From DAIDKA01 sp049792815 (lineage in GTDB: Bacteria; Pseudomonadota; Gammaproteobacteria; Steroidobacterales; Steroidobacteraceae), in assembly GCA_049792815.1 (NCBI GenBank), contig JBARBG010000171.1:1-57068 (forward strand): DNA of 57,068 nucleotides, written 5' to 3'. Numbering within the stretch: the first letter of the stretch is position 1; each line of letters starts with the position of its first letter. A model generated the notes under the pieces. That model had not been told where the DNA came from and searched no databases. It was given only the letters and a program-made list of their open reading frames with translations. Both the position numbers and the translations under genes were made by a program. Positions 1 through 8,142 of the stretch are shown in pieces.

Positions 1-1485
1 GGGACCCCGACGGGGAGCTACGGTCCATTTGGCACCAACGCCGGCCAGCAGGCCTACTGCGTCGATCCGCGCCAGACCTCCGACAACTGGGGCGCGCAAC
101 TCGCTGCGGACTGGAACATTGCCGACAATCTTTCGCTGAAGAGCATCTCGGCCTTGCGCGGCTATGAGGCGAGCTGGGTGCACGACAACAGTGTGTCCAT
201 CTGGCCGCTGGATCTGGGCGCCGAAGGGATGGGGCATCATCAGTTCAGCCAGGAGCTGCGGCTCAACGGCAGCTACAACAATTTCGTTGACTGGACGGCC
301 GGCCTGTTCTACTTCCGCGAGCTCTCCGTGTACTTTGGCCACGAGGACCTCTCCTACGCTTTTGTCGGAGCCACGTCTGGTTTACCTGTCCCCCCCTTTG
401 CGAACGTGGGGACAGACCTTTCGAACGGCCTGTTCAACTTCTACCAGAACGATCCGGTGCTGGCGCATGACAAGGCCATCTTCCTGCACACCACTTTTCA
501 CCTGACCTCGAAACTCGACGCGATCATCGGCAGCCGTTACACCGAACAGGACAAGACCTACCACTATGTGCGGGTCAATCCGGACGGCACCACCGGCTTC
601 GAATCGGCGACCCTGGTCACCGGGCTGAACGGCGTCGAAGCGCAGTACAAGGGACATCGCTTTGACTGGCGCGCGAATCTGGCCTACCACATCACGGATC
701 AGACCATGGGCTACGCCCAGTTCTCCACCGGCTTCAAGGGCGGCGGCGTCGATCCGCGTCCCTTCTATCCGGCGCAGTCCATCGAGTTCCAGCCGGAGAC
801 GCTCTCGACCTATGAGGTGGGCCTGAAGAACAGCTGGTTCGACAATCACCTGCACGCCAATATCGACGCCTACTTTTCCCAGTACCGCGATATCCAGCTG
901 ACGCTCGCCAACTGCAGTGCCATCCCCTCGATTGCGGCGGCCTCTGCGGCGGCCGGCTTCAACTTCGGATCGCCCTGCGCGTTGCCGTACAACTCCGGGG
1001 ATGGGCATCAGAAGGGCATCGAGTTCGAAACTCAGGCGCGCTTTGGTGGCTTGCAGGTGGATGCAAACTTAAGCTGGCTGAAGTTCCAGTACACCAACTC
1101 CAACCCCGCGATCACTGGGATCACACCGAACGAGGTGTTGCCCTACATGCCGAGCTGGACCGGTTCGGCGGGCGTGCAATACACGGTGCCGTTTGCCGCC
1201 CACGGTGCGCTCACCGCGCGAATCGATGGCAGCACGCGCTCCACCATCTACACGGCGGCGCAGAATTCGCCGTATAACCGCACGGCCGGCTACACGATCT
1301 ACAATGCGCACCTGGTCTGGGAGGGGCCGAAGGCGAATTGGCAGATTGCGCTCGAGGGCAAGAACCTGAGCGGCAAGCGCTACTACTTCGGGCAGTTCGA
1401 CCTGGTGTCCGCCGGACAGGGGACGCAGATCGACAATCCAGGCCCGCCGCTCGAGGTGGATCTGGAAGTGAAGCACCAGATGTAG
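1..1485 (+). CDS. TonB-dependent receptor, C-terminal part (5' end outside window)
   Basis: The frame is open from the first base, so this is the C-terminal part (about 494 residues) of a longer outer-membrane receptor. Repeated amphipathic strands, segments such as YAQFSTGFKGGG and TYEVGLKNSWFD, and a final strand ending in EVDLEVKHQM are typical of the 22-strand TonB-dependent barrel. The plug and TonB box lie outside the window. The family imports siderophores, vitamins, sugars or aromatics across the outer membrane using TonB energy. The substrate cannot be read from sequence. Its place beside lignin-type aromatic genes suggests uptake of an aromatic oligomer, as the DdvT receptor does in Sphingobium, but this is inference. 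It ends at a strong hairpin terminator facing a convergent gene. Confidence 0.9.
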   Translation, partial: GTPTGSYGPFGTNAGQQAYCVDPRQTSDNWGAQLAADWNIADNLSLKSISALRGYEASWVHDNSVSIWPLDLGAEGMGHHQFSQELRLNGSYNNFVDWTAGLFYFRELSVYFGHEDLSYAFVGATSGLPVPPFANVGTDLSNGLFNFYQNDPVLAHDKAIFLHTTFHLTSKLDAIIGSRYTEQDKTYHYVRVNPDGTTGFESATLVTGLNGVEAQYKGHRFDWRANLAYHITDQTMGYAQFSTGFKGGGVDPRPFYPAQSIEFQPETLSTYEVGLKNSWFDNHLHANIDAYFSQYRDIQLTLANCSAIPSIAAASAAAGFNFGSPCALPYNSGDGHQKGIEFETQARFGGLQVDANLSWLKFQYTNSNPAITGITPNEVLPYMPSWTGSAGVQYTVPFAAHGALTARIDGSTRSTIYTAAQNSPYNRTAGYTIYNAHLVWEGPKANWQIALEGKNLSGKRYYFGQFDLVSAGQGTQIDNPGPPLEVDLEVKHQM

Positions 1486-1507
1486 GTCGGCAGATATAGG
1501 TCAACGC

Positions 1508-1542
1508 GATGCCCCGGCAATTAGCCGGGGCATCTGCGTTTT
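1508..1542 (+). terminator. Intrinsic terminator between convergent genes
   Basis: A perfect 11-bp inverted repeat (1508-1518 with 1524-1534) closes a 5-base loop AATTA and is followed by TGCGTTTT. It lies 23 bases past the receptor stop codon and just before the stop of the opposing gene, so it probably ends receptor transcription and may also serve the minus-strand gene. Confidence 0.85.
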
Positions 1543-1551
1543 GGGGGGCGC

Positions 1552-2409
1552 TCAGGTGGCGAACTGCGCGATGGTGGTCCGGTAGACCTTGGGCGCCAGG
1601 GTATGGATGTCCTCCTGGCGCAGCTTCTTGTTCAGCACTTCGATGCCCCAGGGGCCGGTCCAGCCGGTGGCGCGGATCTTGGCCACGAAGCTTTTGATGT
1701 CGAACTCGCCGTCACCGCACAGTTGCCGGTGGCCGGTGGTTTCCTCGACCATGTCCGGCATGGAATGCTCGCGTGAGAAGCCGTCGTTGATTTCCATCCC
1801 GATGCGGTAGCGGGCGGGAAAGTTCGCGACGCTGTCGTAGGGGATGTTCAGTTTCACCATGTGCCACAGGTCAAAGAAGATGCCGCCGTTCCTGGCATCC
1901 GCGCCCTTGGCGAGCGTCAGTGCATCCTCCAGAGAACTGATGATGCTGAACGGCATCATCTCGAAGGCGACGCAGGTGCCGTAGCCCTCCGCCTCACGGC
2001 AAAGCCCGGCGAAGCGTTCGATGAGCTTGGGCATGGGGCACTTCTGGTTGGTGAAGTCGCCCACCTTGATGGCGCGTGCCCCGAGCGTCGCCGCGGCTTC
2101 GAACAGCAGCTGCTTGGTGACATCCGACTTGAGCTTTTCCTCACCGTCATTGAACCACCCGGTCAGGAACTCCAGCTCAACGTGGCGGATGCCGTTGTCG
2201 TGCAGAATCTTTTTCATTTCGGCGAGCGTGTGGCGGCGCAGCGTGTGCTCAAGGTCGGCGTGCCAGAGCCCTATGCCGGTGAAGCCGGCCTTCGCGGCCT
2301 GCTCCACCCGGACGCGGAATTCGACGGCGCTGTATTCGGGGCCGGTATGCGGAACGGCGCCGACTGCCAATGTCCAGTACGAGGCGAGCAGATCGATGTG
2401 GGTTGTCAT
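1552..2409 (-). CDS. Sugar phosphate isomerase/epimerase family protein
   Basis: A 285-residue protein of the xylose-isomerase-like TIM-barrel superfamily (AP-endonuclease family 2 fold), which includes hydroxypyruvate isomerase and IolE-type enzymes. Supporting patterns are the opening GIGLWHADLEHTL, VELEFLTGWF, the FEMMPFS strand, FFDLWHM, and EINDGF near the end. These supply the Glu, Asp and His residues used as metal ligands in the family. The start at 2409 (MTTHIDLLASYW) matches the usual N-terminus. The same frame stays open far upstream, but that part overlaps the divergent aldehyde dehydrogenase and is spurious. No Shine-Dalgarno sequence is obvious. The substrate is unknown. Confidence 0.8.
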   Translation of the reverse strand: MTTHIDLLASYWTLAVGAVPHTGPEYSAVEFRVRVEQAAKAGFTGIGLWHADLEHTLRRHTLAEMKKILHDNGIRHVELEFLTGWFNDGEEKLKSDVTKQLLFEAAATLGARAIKVGDFTNQKCPMPKLIERFAGLCREAEGYGTCVAFEMMPFSIISSLEDALTLAKGADARNGGIFFDLWHMVKLNIPYDSVANFPARYRIGMEINDGFSREHSMPDMVEETTGHRQLCGDGEFDIKSFVAKIRATGWTGPWGIEVLNKKLRQEDIHTLAPKVYRTTIAQFAT

Positions 2410-2430
2410 GAGCGAGGGTTGTACACCGCT

Positions 2431-2442
2431 GGCAGCGCTGCC
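2431..2442. promoter_or_regulatory. 12-bp perfect palindrome in divergent promoter region
   Basis: GGCAGCGCTGCC lies in the 87-bp space between the divergent isomerase-like gene and the aldehyde dehydrogenase. It could be an operator for a dimeric regulator controlling both. In GC-rich DNA it may also be chance. Confidence 0.3.
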
Positions 2443-2496
2443 GTAAAGGCCCGGGGCGCGGTAGACTGAGGCAGAGCCCGAAAGGAGAATTGCGCC

Positions 2497-4011
2497 ATGA
2501 ACGCCGCCGTGGAAATCGCCCGCCAGCCCGAACCCTCCGCGACCGTTGCCCGATTCCTCAAGCGTCCGCCCCGGTTGCTGATCGGCGGGGAATGGGTCGA
2601 GTCGCGCGCAGCGGCGACAATTCCCGTCATCGATCCGGCGACCGGGCGGCAGATCGCCGTGGTGGCCGATGCCAATGCGGCGGACGTGGACCGGGCGGTG
2701 GCGGCGGCGCGCGCCGCCTTCGAGAAGGGCGCCTGGCACGACATGCTGCCGGTGCAGCGCGAGGCGCTGATCTGGAAGCTTTCGGACCTCATCGACAAGC
2801 ACGCCGAGGAGCTCGCCGAGCTCGAAAGTCTGGACAATGGCAAGACCAAGTTCATCGCCAGCGTGGTGGATATTCCGAACACCCGCGATTACTTCCGCTA
2901 CATGGCCGGCTGGGCCACCAAACTTGAAGGCGCAACCTTCAACACCTCGATATTCGCGGGGCCCGGTACCAAGTTCCACACCTACACGCTGCGTGAACCC
3001 ATCGGCGTCGTCGCGCAGATCATCCCCTGGAACTTCCCCCTGGCCATGGCCGCCTGGAAGCTCGGCCCGGCCCTGGCCTGCGGCTGTACCTGTGTGCTGA
3101 AGCCAGCGGAGCAAACTCCGCTGTCCGCGCTGCGCCTGGGCGAGCTCATCACGGAGGCGGGTTTCCCGCCCGGCGTGGTCAACATACTGACGGGCAACGG
3201 GGAGACCACGGGGGTGGCGCTGGTCGCGCACCCCGGGGTGGACAAGGTCGCCTTCACCGGCTCAACCCCGGTGGGCAAGAGCATCAACAAGTCGGCCACG
3301 GATACCTTGAAGCGCGTGTCGCTGGAACTGGGCGGCAAGTCGCCGGTGATCGTGTTGCCCGATGCGAATCTGGATGCCGTGATTGGCGGCGCGGCGAATG
3401 CAATTTTCTTCAACGCCGGACAGGTCTGCGCGGCCGGCTCGCGCCTGTACGCTCACAGCAAGGTTTTCGACCAGGTCGTGGAGGGCGTGAGCCAGGCCGC
3501 CTCACGCATCCGCCTCGGGCCGGGACTGGACCCACACACCGAGATGGGACCGCTGGTTTCCAAGGAGCAGCAGGACCGGGTTTTGGGCTACATCGACTCC
3601 GGGCGCAAGGGCGGGGCCAAAATCATGACCGGTGGCGAGGCGCCACAGGGGCAGGGCTACTACGTCAAGCCCACGGTGATGGCCAATGTCCGCCAGGACA
3701 TGGCCGTGGTGCGCGAGGAGATCTTCGGGCCGGTGCTGGTCGCACAGCGCTTCGATGATCTGGATGAAATCGCCGCCCTGGCCAACGACTCCCCGTATGG
3801 GTTGGGAGCGAGCATCTGGGGGCGTGACATCAGCGCCATCCACCGCCTGGTGCCCAAGGTGCGCGCCGGCACGGTCTGGGTGAACTGCCACAACTTCGTC
3901 GACCCGGCCATGCCGTTCGGCGGCTACAAGCAGTCAGGCTTCGGCCGCGAGCATGGTCATGTCGTGTTTGAGCACTACACGGAAATAAAATCCGTGTGCA
4001 TCGCGTTGTAA
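2497..4011 (+). CDS. NAD(P)-dependent aldehyde dehydrogenase
   Basis: A 504-residue member of the aldehyde dehydrogenase superfamily, oxidising an aldehyde to a carboxylic acid in the cytoplasm. Visible motifs are the IIPWNFP segment, the GSTPVG coenzyme-binding turn, the general-base Glu277 in LELGGKSP, the nucleophile Cys311 in GQVCAAGS, and the C-terminal PFGGYKQSGFGRE. Length is normal. AGGAG sits 9 bases before the ATG, supporting this start. It lies 22 bp before a PQQ alcohol dehydrogenase, so the pair probably converts an alcohol through aldehyde to acid. The substrate is not evident. An aromatic or lignin-derived aldehyde would fit the neighbourhood. Confidence 0.93.
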   Translation: MNAAVEIARQPEPSATVARFLKRPPRLLIGGEWVESRAAATIPVIDPATGRQIAVVADANAADVDRAVAAARAAFEKGAWHDMLPVQREALIWKLSDLIDKHAEELAELESLDNGKTKFIASVVDIPNTRDYFRYMAGWATKLEGATFNTSIFAGPGTKFHTYTLREPIGVVAQIIPWNFPLAMAAWKLGPALACGCTCVLKPAEQTPLSALRLGELITEAGFPPGVVNILTGNGETTGVALVAHPGVDKVAFTGSTPVGKSINKSATDTLKRVSLELGGKSPVIVLPDANLDAVIGGAANAIFFNAGQVCAAGSRLYAHSKVFDQVVEGVSQAASRIRLGPGLDPHTEMGPLVSKEQQDRVLGYIDSGRKGGAKIMTGGEAPQGQGYYVKPTVMANVRQDMAVVREEIFGPVLVAQRFDDLDEIAALANDSPYGLGASIWGRDISAIHRLVPKVRAGTVWVNCHNFVDPAMPFGGYKQSGFGREHGHVVFEHYTEIKSVCIAL

Positions 4012-4033
4012 TAAAGGATATCGAGGGGGGTTC

Positions 4034-6196
4034 ATGCGCCGAAGCGCCATTGCCTTGGCCTGCCTGGTGCTGTTCGCCGGTTGCAGTCAGCACGATTCCA
4101 CCGCACCTGTTGGGGCGGCTGTCTCGGCACCCGCTCTGCCGCAGCCGGCGCCGGTCGATGCGGCGCGCCTGCTGGGAGCAGGCGGCGAGGGTGACAACTG
4201 GCTCACCTACGGTCGCACCTACGACGAACACCGTTTCAGCCCGCTGCAGCAGATCAACGCCGCCAATGTGTCGGGCCTGAAGCCCGCCTGGCATTTTGAT
4301 CTGCCGGTGGATGCGCGCGCGCAGGAGTCGACGCCGCTGATCATCGACGGGGTGATGTACGTGACGGCCGCGTGGAGCCATGTGTACGCGCTGGATGCCG
4401 CCAGCGGAACTCTGAAGTGGAGCTACGACCCGAAGGTTCCAGGACATACCGGTGTCGATGCCTGCTGCGACGTGGTCAATCGCGGCCTGGCCGCCTGGCA
4501 GGGCCGGTTGTATCTGGGCACTCTGGATGGTCGGCTGGTGGCGTTGGACAGCGCGACGGGCAAGCCAGTTTGGGAGGTGCGCACCATTGCCGAAGGCTCG
4601 CGGGCCACGATCACCGGCGCGCCGCGCATCATCAAGGGCAAAGTCATCATTGGCAACGGCGGCGGCGAGGAGAGCGCACGTGGCTTCGTGTCGGCCTACG
4701 ATGCGGATACGGGCAAACTGATCTGGCGCTTCTACACCATACCCGGCCAGCCCGGCGTCAGGGATGGCGCGGCCTCGGATGAAATCCTGGAGAAGCTCGC
4801 ACGCAAGACCTGGCGGGGACAGTGGTGGAAAGGCGGCGGTGGCGGGACGGTGTGGGACGCCATGGCCTATGACCCGCAGCTTGACCTGCTGTACTTCGGT
4901 ACCGACAACGGCGGTCCCTGGAACAAGAAGTTCCGCTCACCCGGGTCCAGCGATGATCTGTTCATCACCTCGATCATCGCGGTGCGTGCGGATACCGGCG
5001 AATACGTCTGGCACTTCCAGAACACGCCGGGTGAAATGTGGGACTACAGCGCGACGCAGTCCCTGGTGCTGGCGGACCTGACCATCGGCGGTGAGCTGCG
5101 CCACGTCATCATGCAGGCGCCGAAGAACGGCTATTTCTACGTACTCGACCGGCAGACCGGCAAGCCGATCAGCATTCATCAGTACGTGGATACATTGAAC
5201 TGGGCGCGTGGCGTCGATCCGGTGACGGGTCGGCCGCACGTCAAACCCGAAGCGCTGTACGACCATACGGGCAAGCCCTGGGTGGGTGCTCCGGGTCCGG
5301 GTGGCGGCCACAACTGGATGCCCATGTCCTTCAGTCCGCAGACCGGCCTGGTCTACGTGCCCGTCATTGAGGTGTCGTTCCCGTACATCGGTCAGCAGGC
5401 CTTCCACCCGACGAACCTGACCTTCAATGTCGGCATCGATCAGAACGCGGGGAGCCTGCCGCAGGATCCGGTGATCAAGGCGGCCGCGCTCAAGGGCCTG
5501 AAGGGACACCTTTCGGCGTGGGATCCGGTGGCGCAGAAGGAAGTATGGCGCGTGGAGGTCCCCTATCCCTGGAACGGCGGCACACTGGCGACGGCCGGTC
5601 ATGTCGTCTACGAGGGGGATGCCATGGGCCGGTTCAGTGCCTACGGGGATGCCGATGGCAAGCTACTGTGGAGCGTGCAGACCGGCACCGGCATTCTGGC
5701 GCCCCCGATCAGCTACGCGGTGAACGGCAAGCAGTACGTCGCAGTGGAGGCGGGCTGGGGTGGCGCCTTTGCGCTCTCGGCCGGCGAGCTCGCGCGCCGG
5801 ACCCAGATTGATCGTGGCAATGTGCCGCGCGTGCTGGTCTTCGCGCTCGCGGGCACGGATACGATTCCGCCCCTGCCGCCGGCCTCGACACAGGTGCTGG
5901 CGAAACAGCCCGAGCTGGGTAATGCCACGCAGGTCGCAGAGGGCAAACTGCTCTACCACACCTTCTGTGGCAACTGTCACGGGGACACGGCGGTCAGCGG
6001 CGGCACCATGCCGGACCTGCGCTATTCGGCCGCGCTGCACGATGACGAGCTGTTCCAGAAGATCGTGCATGACGGCGTGCTGCAGTCCAAGGGCATGGTC
6101 GCCTTCGGCAGCCTGCTTGAGCCTAAGAAGATTGAACTGATCCGGGCCTATGTGGCCCATCGCGTCAATCAAAGCGTGGCCGAGCAACCGCGTTAA
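4034..6196 (+). CDS. PQQ-dependent alcohol dehydrogenase with C-terminal cytochrome c (quinohemoprotein, lipoprotein)
   Basis: A 720-residue type II quinohemoprotein alcohol dehydrogenase. The N-terminus has a lipobox (LFAGC), so it is probably anchored in the outer or inner membrane on the periplasmic side. Eight-bladed propeller repeats such as LDAASGTLKW and LDSATGKPVW are visible. The vicinal disulfide is Cys144-Cys145 and the catalytic-base region is Trp-Asp337-Tyr-Ser. Serine two residues after Asp337, where lanthanide enzymes carry Asp, suggests calcium rather than lanthanide. The C-terminal cytochrome domain has Cys645-Gly-Asn-Cys648-His and a later Met that can be the sixth ligand. 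Electrons from PQQH2 would pass to this heme and on to the respiratory chain. It ends in a 4-base overlap with the convergent aldo/keto reductase. Confidence 0.93.
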   Translation: MRRSAIALACLVLFAGCSQHDSTAPVGAAVSAPALPQPAPVDAARLLGAGGEGDNWLTYGRTYDEHRFSPLQQINAANVSGLKPAWHFDLPVDARAQESTPLIIDGVMYVTAAWSHVYALDAASGTLKWSYDPKVPGHTGVDACCDVVNRGLAAWQGRLYLGTLDGRLVALDSATGKPVWEVRTIAEGSRATITGAPRIIKGKVIIGNGGGEESARGFVSAYDADTGKLIWRFYTIPGQPGVRDGAASDEILEKLARKTWRGQWWKGGGGGTVWDAMAYDPQLDLLYFGTDNGGPWNKKFRSPGSSDDLFITSIIAVRADTGEYVWHFQNTPGEMWDYSATQSLVLADLTIGGELRHVIMQAPKNGYFYVLDRQTGKPISIHQYVDTLNWARGVDPVTGRPHVKPEALYDHTGKPWVGAPGPGGGHNWMPMSFSPQTGLVYVPVIEVSFPYIGQQAFHPTNLTFNVGIDQNAGSLPQDPVIKAAALKGLKGHLSAWDPVAQKEVWRVEVPYPWNGGTLATAGHVVYEGDAMGRFSAYGDADGKLLWSVQTGTGILAPPISYAVNGKQYVAVEAGWGGAFALSAGELARRTQIDRGNVPRVLVFALAGTDTIPPLPPASTQVLAKQPELGNATQVAEGKLLYHTFCGNCHGDTAVSGGTMPDLRYSAALHDDELFQKIVHDGVLQSKGMVAFGSLLEPKKIELIRAYVAHRVNQSVAEQPR

Positions 6197-7224
6197 CGCA
6201 GGGTATTGAGTCGATCGCTGCCCATGCGCTCGACCATCCAGCCCGGATATTCGGGTGTCAGTGCCGACACCTGGTTCAGGGCGCTTAAGTCCTCGGCGCC
6301 GAGCTTCACGGCAGTGGCAGCCATGTTGTCGAGCAATTGCTCACGGCTCTTGGCGCCGATGATCACGGAGGTGACCGCGCCTTGATGCAGCAGCCAGGCC
6401 AGGGCCACGCGCGCCACTGAGACGCCCAGTTTCTGCGCGATCGGCCGCATGACATCGATGATGCGGAAGGCCTTCTCGCGATCCACCGGCGGAAAATCAA
6501 AGGTCGTGCGCCGCGCCCCTTCAGGGCCCTGCGCGTCGCGTTTGAACTTGCCGGACAGGAAGCCTCCGGCGAGCGGGCTCCAGGGCAGGATGGCCAGGCG
6601 CTGATCATTGGCCAGCGGCACGATTTCACGCTCGAGCTCGCGCCCGGCGAGGGAATAGTAGGCCTGGACGCTTTCGAAACGCGCCAGCCCCTTGCGCTCA
6701 CTGATGCCCAATGATTTTGCGATATGCCAGGCGGCGTGATTGCTGACGCCGAGGTAGCGCACCTTGCCGGCCCGTACGCAGTCATCCAGCGCCTCCAGCG
6801 TCTCCTCGATGGGTGTCACCGGGTCGGTGCCGTGAATCTGGTACAGGTCCACATGCTCCAGCTGCAGCCGTTTCAGGCTGGCGTCCAGTGCCGCCATGAT
6901 GTGATAGCGCGACAGGCCCAGCTGGTTGACCCCGGGGCCGGCACGGCCGAGCACCTTGGTGGCCATCACGAACTGGTCGCGGGGCACGCCCAGATTGCGC
7001 AGCGACTGGCCCAGAATCTCCTCGGAGCGACCGCCTGAGTACACATTGGCGGTGTCGAAGAAATTCACACCGCCATCGATGGCGGTTTTCACCAGGTCAT
7101 CGGCCACGGCCTGCCCGACGCTGGCGATCTGCGCCCAGATGCCGTCGGCGCCGCCAAAGGTCATGGCACCGAGGCAGACCTCCGACACGACGAGGCCCGT
7201 GTTGCCGAACTTCCTCATGCGCAT
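6193..7224 (-). CDS. Aldo/keto reductase
   Basis: A 343-residue NADPH-type aldo/keto reductase of the YghZ/Tas-like group. Residues of the catalytic tetrad are visible: Asp and Tyr in FFDTANVYSGG, Lys in MATKVLG and His in DLYQIHG. The coenzyme-binding end contains IIGAKSREQL. It would reduce an aldehyde or ketone in the cytoplasm. Two in-frame ATG codons begin the gene (MRMRK) with GGAG just upstream. It follows the SDR gene by 15 bp on the same strand, so the two are probably co-transcribed. Its stop codon interleaves with that of the PQQ dehydrogenase at TTAA. Confidence 0.92.
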   Translation of the reverse strand: MRMRKFGNTGLVVSEVCLGAMTFGGADGIWAQIASVGQAVADDLVKTAIDGGVNFFDTANVYSGGRSEEILGQSLRNLGVPRDQFVMATKVLGRAGPGVNQLGLSRYHIMAALDASLKRLQLEHVDLYQIHGTDPVTPIEETLEALDDCVRAGKVRYLGVSNHAAWHIAKSLGISERKGLARFESVQAYYSLAGRELEREIVPLANDQRLAILPWSPLAGGFLSGKFKRDAQGPEGARRTTFDFPPVDREKAFRIIDVMRPIAQKLGVSVARVALAWLLHQGAVTSVIIGAKSREQLLDNMAATAVKLGAEDLSALNQVSALTPEYPGWMVERMGSDRLNTLR

Positions 7225-7239
7225 GGCGGCTCCTTTGGC

Positions 7240-8064
7240 TCAGTGTCCGGCGGGCTTGCCGGCAGCCGCGGCGGCATCGCGCACCGCGGCATCCAGATCA
7301 TCACCCAGTTCAAGGTAGCGACCCGACAGCGCGCTGTAGCGGCCGCTGGCCAGATCCAGGCAGCGCTGGGCACAACGCACCAGGTCGGCGTTGCGGTGCG
7401 GGGATTCGCGCACCGAACGCAATCGATCCACCATGCCGGGCAGCCAGCGCTGCGCATCGGGATGATTGGCGGTGTCCTCGGCCATGCCGGTGTACACGAA
7501 TCCGGGGTCGATGGAATACACGTTCACGCCGAACTCGCGCGCTTCGGCGGCGGCAACGGCGGCCAGGCGCGTCTGCGCGATCTTGCCCAGACAGTAGGCA
7601 CTCAGGTAGGGCGCGACGATGCGACTGGCGATGGCCGACACCAGGATCACCGTGCCCGCGCGCCGCTGGGTCATGCCGGGCATGACCCGCTGCATGTAAT
7701 AGAAGGGCGCGCGGATATGCACGTACTGGGCAGCCACCCACTGTTCAGGATTCACCGCCCAGACCGGTCCGAAGGGACCGGGGACGCCGGCATTGCTCAC
7801 CAGAATGCTGACCGGTCCAAGTTCGCGCTCCGTGGTGGCGACCACTCGCTCCACATCTTCAGGCTTGGTCACATCGCCCGCGACCGCGATGGCCCGCCCG
7901 CCGATGCGGCCGATGTCCTCGACCGCCGCCTCCAGTTCGGAAATGGAACGTGAAGTGACCGCAACCGCCGCGCCTTCGCCGGCGTAACGCATTGCGATCG
8001 CACGGCCAAAGCCACGTCCCGCACCGGTGACGATGGCAACCTGGCCCTTCAGCATCTCGCCCAT
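7240..8064 (-). CDS. Short-chain dehydrogenase/reductase (SDR)
   Basis: A 274-residue classical SDR. The Rossmann motif TGAGRGFG is at about residues 13-20, followed by SNAG near 90-93. The catalytic Ser is in the LVSAIAS segment and Tyr157-Cys-Leu-Gly-Lys161 is the YxxxK pair. It would interconvert an alcohol and a ketone with NAD(P)H. GAGG lies 7 bases before the ATG. It is the first gene of a two-gene minus-strand unit with the aldo/keto reductase and is divergent from the ThDP enzyme across 78 bp. The substrate cannot be deduced. Confidence 0.92.
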   Translation of the reverse strand: MGEMLKGQVAIVTGAGRGFGRAIAMRYAGEGAAVAVTSRSISELEAAVEDIGRIGGRAIAVAGDVTKPEDVERVVATTERELGPVSILVSNAGVPGPFGPVWAVNPEQWVAAQYVHIRAPFYYMQRVMPGMTQRRAGTVILVSAIASRIVAPYLSAYCLGKIAQTRLAAVAAAEAREFGVNVYSIDPGFVYTGMAEDTANHPDAQRWLPGMVDRLRSVRESPHRNADLVRCAQRCLDLASGRYSALSGRYLELGDDLDAAVRDAAAAAGKPAGH

Positions 8065-8142
8065 GGCTGCACCTCAAGTTGATTGGCGGAAGTCTAAGGC
8101 ACCCGGGCGGCGGCGTGTGAGCCGATACGCTAAAATGACCTC

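Noticed and set aside
5030..5056. Lanthanide-dependent PQQ dehydrogenase
   Set aside because: The residue two positions after catalytic Asp337 is Ser, not the Asp that marks lanthanide enzymes.
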